Positions 7,049-9,874 of a DNA stretch of 9,874 bases are shown in pieces. Under the pieces are notes generated by a model. The model was not told the origin of the DNA. It worked only from the letters and a program-made list of their open reading frames with translations, and made no database searches. Position 1 is the first letter of the stretch. The number at the start of each line of letters is the position of its first letter. Position numbers and translations under genes: made by a program. Source of the DNA: Ignavibacteria bacterium. GTDB lineage: Bacteria > Bacteroidota > Ignavibacteria > Kapaibacteriales > UBA4661. Location of the stretch: assembly GCA_013298375.1 (NCBI GenBank), contig JAAFHM010000009.1, positions 15,212-25,085 on the forward strand, given 5' to 3'.

Positions 7049-7239
7049 GCTAGTCTATACACACGAGTCCAAAGAATGAGCGTCGAATTCGCCCCCTTGA
7101 TAAAGGGGGAACGGGGGATTTGAGGTTTGAAGCGGCTTTCGGTAAATTCCCCGCTCGCTATGCTCGCCGTCCCCTTTATCAAGGGGCTGTTTGGAGACAA
7201 GCATTTATACGCTCTTCGGACTTGTTTGCATAGACTGGC
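7049..7239. repeat. About 190-bp imperfect palindrome of nested hairpins (MITE/REP-like element)
   Basis: The element lies in the 437-nt gap between thrC and the next gene. Its outer arms pair: AGTCTAT (7052-7058) with ATAGACT (7230-7236), AGTCC (7066-7070) with GGACT (7218-7222), and AAGA with TCTT, all in register. Inside, CCCCTTGATAAAGGGG (7093-7108) is the exact reverse complement of 7171-7186, and each copy is itself a small hairpin. GGGGGAT (7113-7119) faces ATTCCCC (7146-7152). The right arm holds about 14 extra bases (7154-7167) containing CTCGCTATGCTCGC. The middle (7121-7143) is unpaired. There is no open reading frame. The motif CCCCCTT-GATA-AAGGGGG followed by ACGGGGGATT resembles dispersed repeats I recall from many bacterial genomes. 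Identity as a mobile element is inference. Confidence 0.75.
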
Positions 7240-7329
7240 TACGCTGAGGAAAGCGCAGGGCGGGAAGAAAAGCCCTCAAGCAGTCAAGCAGTTGTCAATA
7301 AACTATTATGTAACTTTTCCATTCCAACG

Positions 7330-7337
7330 TATATTTG
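7330..7337 (+). promoter_or_regulatory. Candidate Bacteroidota-type -7 box upstream of the vWA gene
   Basis: TATATTTG fits TAnnTTTG. It lies between the palindromic element and the vWA-domain gene, 51 nt before the first in-frame ATG (7388) and immediately upstream of a dyad at 7341. A -33 TTG at the expected distance is not evident. Confidence 0.35.
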
Positions 7338-7340
7338 TAA

Positions 7341-7370
7341 CTGTACGATTGTTGCAGGCAATCCGTACAG
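7341..7370. promoter_or_regulatory. Dyad CTGTACG-attg/caat-CGTACAG (operator or leader hairpin)
   Basis: CTGTACG (7341-7347) pairs with CGTACAG (7364-7370). ATTG (7348-7351) pairs with CAAT (7359-7362), with one bulged C at 7363 and a 7-nt loop. That makes 11 base pairs. No T run follows, so it is not an intrinsic terminator. Its place just after a candidate -7 box suggests a protein-binding operator or a 5' leader hairpin of the next gene. Confidence 0.45.
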
Positions 7371-7400
7371 TCTCAGACACAAGCAGGATGCTACCGCGCA

Positions 7401-7406
7401 AGGAGG
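7401..7406 (+). promoter_or_regulatory. Strong Shine-Dalgarno match before an alternative GTG start (7412)
   Basis: AGGAGG is the best Shine-Dalgarno match at any gene start in the window. It lies 5 nt before GTG 7412, which is in frame with the vWA-domain gene. Use of this GTG would add 15 residues before the Met at 7457. The other gene starts here have weak or no Shine-Dalgarno, so the match may be coincidental. Confidence 0.4.
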
Positions 7407-7456
7407 GGCGCGTGGCAACTCTTTCTTTCACGCTTTGCGTTGTTCACACGGCAATT

Positions 7457-9874
7457 ATGCGCTTTTCTACCTCTTCTGCCCTCAAACCTTACGGCATTCG
7501 TGCGCTTTGCGCGTATTGCCTTCTGCTCATTGCATTCTGTGGCTTGGTTCATGGTGCGCTTTCTGCGCAATCCCTCTCCCTTTTTAATCTTAATGCCAGT
7601 CGGTTTCCCCGTATCACCGCAAGCGTTTTTGCCTACGATGCACAAGGGCAGCAAATATCCGTCTCGCCAAATTTCCGACTGACCGAAGACGGGCAACCAC
7701 GCATGGTTACGTCCTACACCTGCCCCCCGCAACAGCAGCGCCCCGTCTCCGCCGTGCTGACGATTGATATTTCCGGCTCCATGACCTTTCCGCTCAATGC
7801 TGCCAATCCGAATACTTCGCGTCTTGGTGTCGCTAAAGATGCCGCTAACGCCTTTGTGGATGCCCTTGCCAATGATGGCTCGGAATGCGCCGTTGTTGCG
7901 TTTGAATCCTTCAGTTATGCGTTGCAAGATTTCACGACCGACAAAGACAGGCTCAAGCAAGTGGTCAGGAGTCTGGCGGCGCTCAACGGTACGAATTATC
8001 AGGCGGCGTTTTTGAGCAATCCCGGCGGTGCGCTGGCATACATGGCATCGGCGAAGCACACCAATCGTGCTGTTATTTTCCTGACCGATGGACTTTCGGT
8101 TGCCAATGCCACGCAGGTCATCCAGCAGGCACAGCAAGCGGGCGCTATTGTTTACTGCATCACTATTGGACTGCCCGTGCCGCCCGTTCTGGCAACGATT
8201 GTGAATGCAACACGAGGTCAGGCATTTTCCAATGTTCAATCCACTGAAGAAGCCGTGCAGATATACCGAGAACTCGCCAACCGTCTGCGCACCAATACGC
8301 CGCCTTGTACCATCGAGTGGACAAGTGAACTGCCCTGCCGCACCGACCCGCGCAATGTCGTACTTTCCACAACGAATTTGCCGCAAAACATCACTGGCAC
8401 GGCGACCTACACGCCGCCAGATTCGTATGAAGCGTATTTCTCCATCAACCCACGTGTGCTGGGTATTGGCGAAGTGAATGTGAATGAGTCCAAACAAGAT
8501 TCCGTGACGATACAACTTCGCGCAGGAGCGCCGAATGTGCTGGTGCGCAGCATTCGTTCCGATGAAAGCACGTTCCGAGTGTTGGATTCAAATTTTACTT
8601 TACAAGCAGGAATGTCCCGTAAAGTCAGGGTTTCCTACGACGCGCTTGATAGCGGTTACCGCTTTGCAACCTTCACCGTCGCAACGGATAACGGCTGCAC
8701 GTTTAACTTTTACGCAACGGCTGGTTTTCCCGGTGTGCGTCCTGTGCGAAAAACCTTGTTTTTGACGCACCCGAACGGTTTTGAAACATTTTTGGTCAAT
8801 ACCGACACTATCATCACATGGAAAGGGCTTCCGCCGACCGAGAAGGTGCGCTTGGATTATAGTCTTGATGCGGGCAAAAACTGGATTTTTATTGACTCGG
8901 TGTCAACAGGCTTGCGCCGCCCTTGGCGTGTCCCGAATACGCCCAGCGATAATTGCTTGATGCGCGTCCGGCAGTTGAATAGAAGCGGAGCAGCGTTTTT
9001 CAATGATAGCGCGGTGGCGTTGATGGGGCATACGGCGGCGGTGAATTCGGCACAGTTTAATCGGCAAGGGGATAGGATTATTAGTGCGAGTAATGATAAA
9101 AATTGGATTTATTGGCAAGGCGACGCGAATCTTGGACGGGTCATTTCCGACCTTCGATCTGTTGGACAAGCCTTGTTCTCACCGATATACTATGCAACAT
9201 TTAATTCTCAGACTGACCTTATTGTAGGCGGGGATAATCGTTTAGTGCGTTTCAATATCGGTGTTATCAGTGGACAGGAATTGGAGACCATGCCGAATAT
9301 GGCGAGGAGTGACGACATTACTGGTTCAGGCAACGCAGCAATACGGCATCTGAGTGCTAACCCGGGAAATCCAAACCGATTCTTGTCTGTCGTTGAATCA
9401 GTCACTGCCAGTATCTATATCCACGACCGTAATCTCATTGATGATCGAAAAGTTCTAAGGACCTTGCCATTGAGCGAAGGTGCTTGGAATGCCCGTTATA
9501 CACCGCCAGTTAGTGTTATCATCAACGGGCAAGGTGTTCTATTCTCTGGTATTGTTGCCGCCGTGCGTAGCCCAAATGAGCCTGTTAAATTATGGCTCTT
9601 TGACCGCGACGAACGAAATGCTGGTCTTCCCATTAGCTGGCAATCCAATTTCCAAGCTGTTTATGCCGATGCTGCCCGCGACCCGGGAAATGTAGCGAAT
9701 ATCCGCATTGCTGTTGCCTGCACCGATAGCAAGGTGCGTTTTCTGACGCTTGTCAGCGCTCCTCAAGGTGGATTCAATTTAGAACAAGATATGACTATTC
9801 CTGAAATCTCACACTCCGCGCCCATCAAAATGCTCTCTTTCGATCCATCGGGGAGTTTTCTCATTACCGTGAGC
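7457..9874 (+). CDS. Exported vWA-domain protein with Ig-like and WD40-type segments (3' end outside window)
   Basis: The frame is open to the window end with no stop (806 codons from 7457). In-frame starts also exist at ATG 7388 and GTG 7412. I chose ATG 7457 because it gives a normal signal peptide: basic n-region with K10 and R15, hydrophobic 16-33, cleavage after ALSA (34-37). A von Willebrand A domain spans about 95-275 with a complete metal site: D104-I-S106-G-S108, T179 and D211 (in LTDG). About 285-430 is beta-rich and resembles ASH/choice-of-anchor Ig domains. About 434-506 resembles a Kre9/KNH-type Ig domain (HPNGFETF, TIITWKG, DAGKNWIFID, WRVPNTPSDNCLMRV). A WD40-like repeat starts at G524 (GHTAAVNSAQFNRQGDRIIS), and another appears at the window edge (HSAPIKMLSFDPSGSFLITVS), so a beta-propeller is likely. 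Probable surface or secreted protein; a T9SS sorting domain at the missing C terminus is a guess. Its function is unknown. Confidence 0.88.
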   Translation, partial: MRFSTSSALKPYGIRALCAYCLLLIAFCGLVHGALSAQSLSLFNLNASRFPRITASVFAYDAQGQQISVSPNFRLTEDGQPRMVTSYTCPPQQQRPVSAVLTIDISGSMTFPLNAANPNTSRLGVAKDAANAFVDALANDGSECAVVAFESFSYALQDFTTDKDRLKQVVRSLAALNGTNYQAAFLSNPGGALAYMASAKHTNRAVIFLTDGLSVANATQVIQQAQQAGAIVYCITIGLPVPPVLATIVNATRGQAFSNVQSTEEAVQIYRELANRLRTNTPPCTIEWTSELPCRTDPRNVVLSTTNLPQNITGTATYTPPDSYEAYFSINPRVLGIGEVNVNESKQDSVTIQLRAGAPNVLVRSIRSDESTFRVLDSNFTLQAGMSRKVRVSYDALDSGYRFATFTVATDNGCTFNFYATAGFPGVRPVRKTLFLTHPNGFETFLVNTDTIITWKGLPPTEKVRLDYSLDAGKNWIFIDSVSTGLRRPWRVPNTPSDNCLMRVRQLNRSGAAFFNDSAVALMGHTAAVNSAQFNRQGDRIISASNDKNWIYWQGDANLGRVISDLRSVGQALFSPIYYATFNSQTDLIVGGDNRLVRFNIGVISGQELETMPNMARSDDITGSGNAAIRHLSANPGNPNRFLSVVESVTASIYIHDRNLIDDRKVLRTLPLSEGAWNARYTPPVSVIINGQGVLFSGIVAAVRSPNEPVKLWLFDRDERNAGLPISWQSNFQAVYADAARDPGNVANIRIAVACTDSKVRFLTLVSAPQGGFNLEQDMTIPEISHSAPIKMLSFDPSGSFLITVS

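Noticed and set aside
7049..7239. CRISPR array or tRNA/ncRNA gene in the thrC-vWA gap
   Set aside because: The repeats are inverted, not regularly spaced direct repeats, and there is no tRNA cloverleaf or CCA end.
7257..7277. Short AGGGC...GCCCT hairpin after the palindromic element
   Set aside because: The stem is only 5 bp with no T run, too weak to call a terminator.
7391..8515. 374-codon open frame on the minus strand
   Set aside because: It overlaps the signal peptide and vWA domain of the plus-strand gene, has no recognisable motif, and its Arg/Gly/His-rich composition is that of an antisense frame.

Overview
All genes in this window lie on the + strand. The content points to a bacterium of the Bacteroidota/Chlorobiota (FCB) group. 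One protein ends in a type IX secretion (T9SS/Por) type sorting domain. The first gene resembles small Bacteroidota outer-envelope proteins. Most start codons lack a Shine-Dalgarno sequence. Three intergenic regions carry the octamer TAnnTTTG, which is the -7 box of Bacteroidota promoters. An exact genus cannot be read from the sequence.

Layout: (1) 2-277, the 3' end of a small envelope-protein gene, closed by a strong terminator (297-348). (2) 430-2903, a two-gene unit: an ECF sigma factor, then a 645-residue membrane-anchored protein with a TonB C-terminal domain and a T9SS-like C-terminal domain, probably its regulator, closed by a terminator with a perfect 13-bp stem (2922-2971). (3) 3067-3792, a stand-alone deoC with its own terminator (3842-3875). 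(4) 3951-7019, a probable rsfS-thrB-thrC operon. The ribosome silencing factor has a 140-residue Lys/Ala/Thr tail and shares an ATGA stop/start with homoserine kinase. Threonine synthase follows after 22 nt. (5) 7020-7456, a gap holding a roughly 190-bp imperfect palindrome built of nested hairpins (MITE/REP-like), a candidate promoter and a dyad. (6) 7457 to the window end, a large exported protein with vWA, Ig-like and WD40-type segments, cut by the window edge.

Functional reading: thrB and thrC encode the last two steps from homoserine to threonine; no aspartokinase/homoserine dehydrogenase is present here. The sigma factor and the TonB/T9SS-like protein look like a signalling pair connecting envelope state to transcription, and this is the least conventional system in the window. 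The RsfS tail and the palindromic element are the other two features that standard annotation would not explain.
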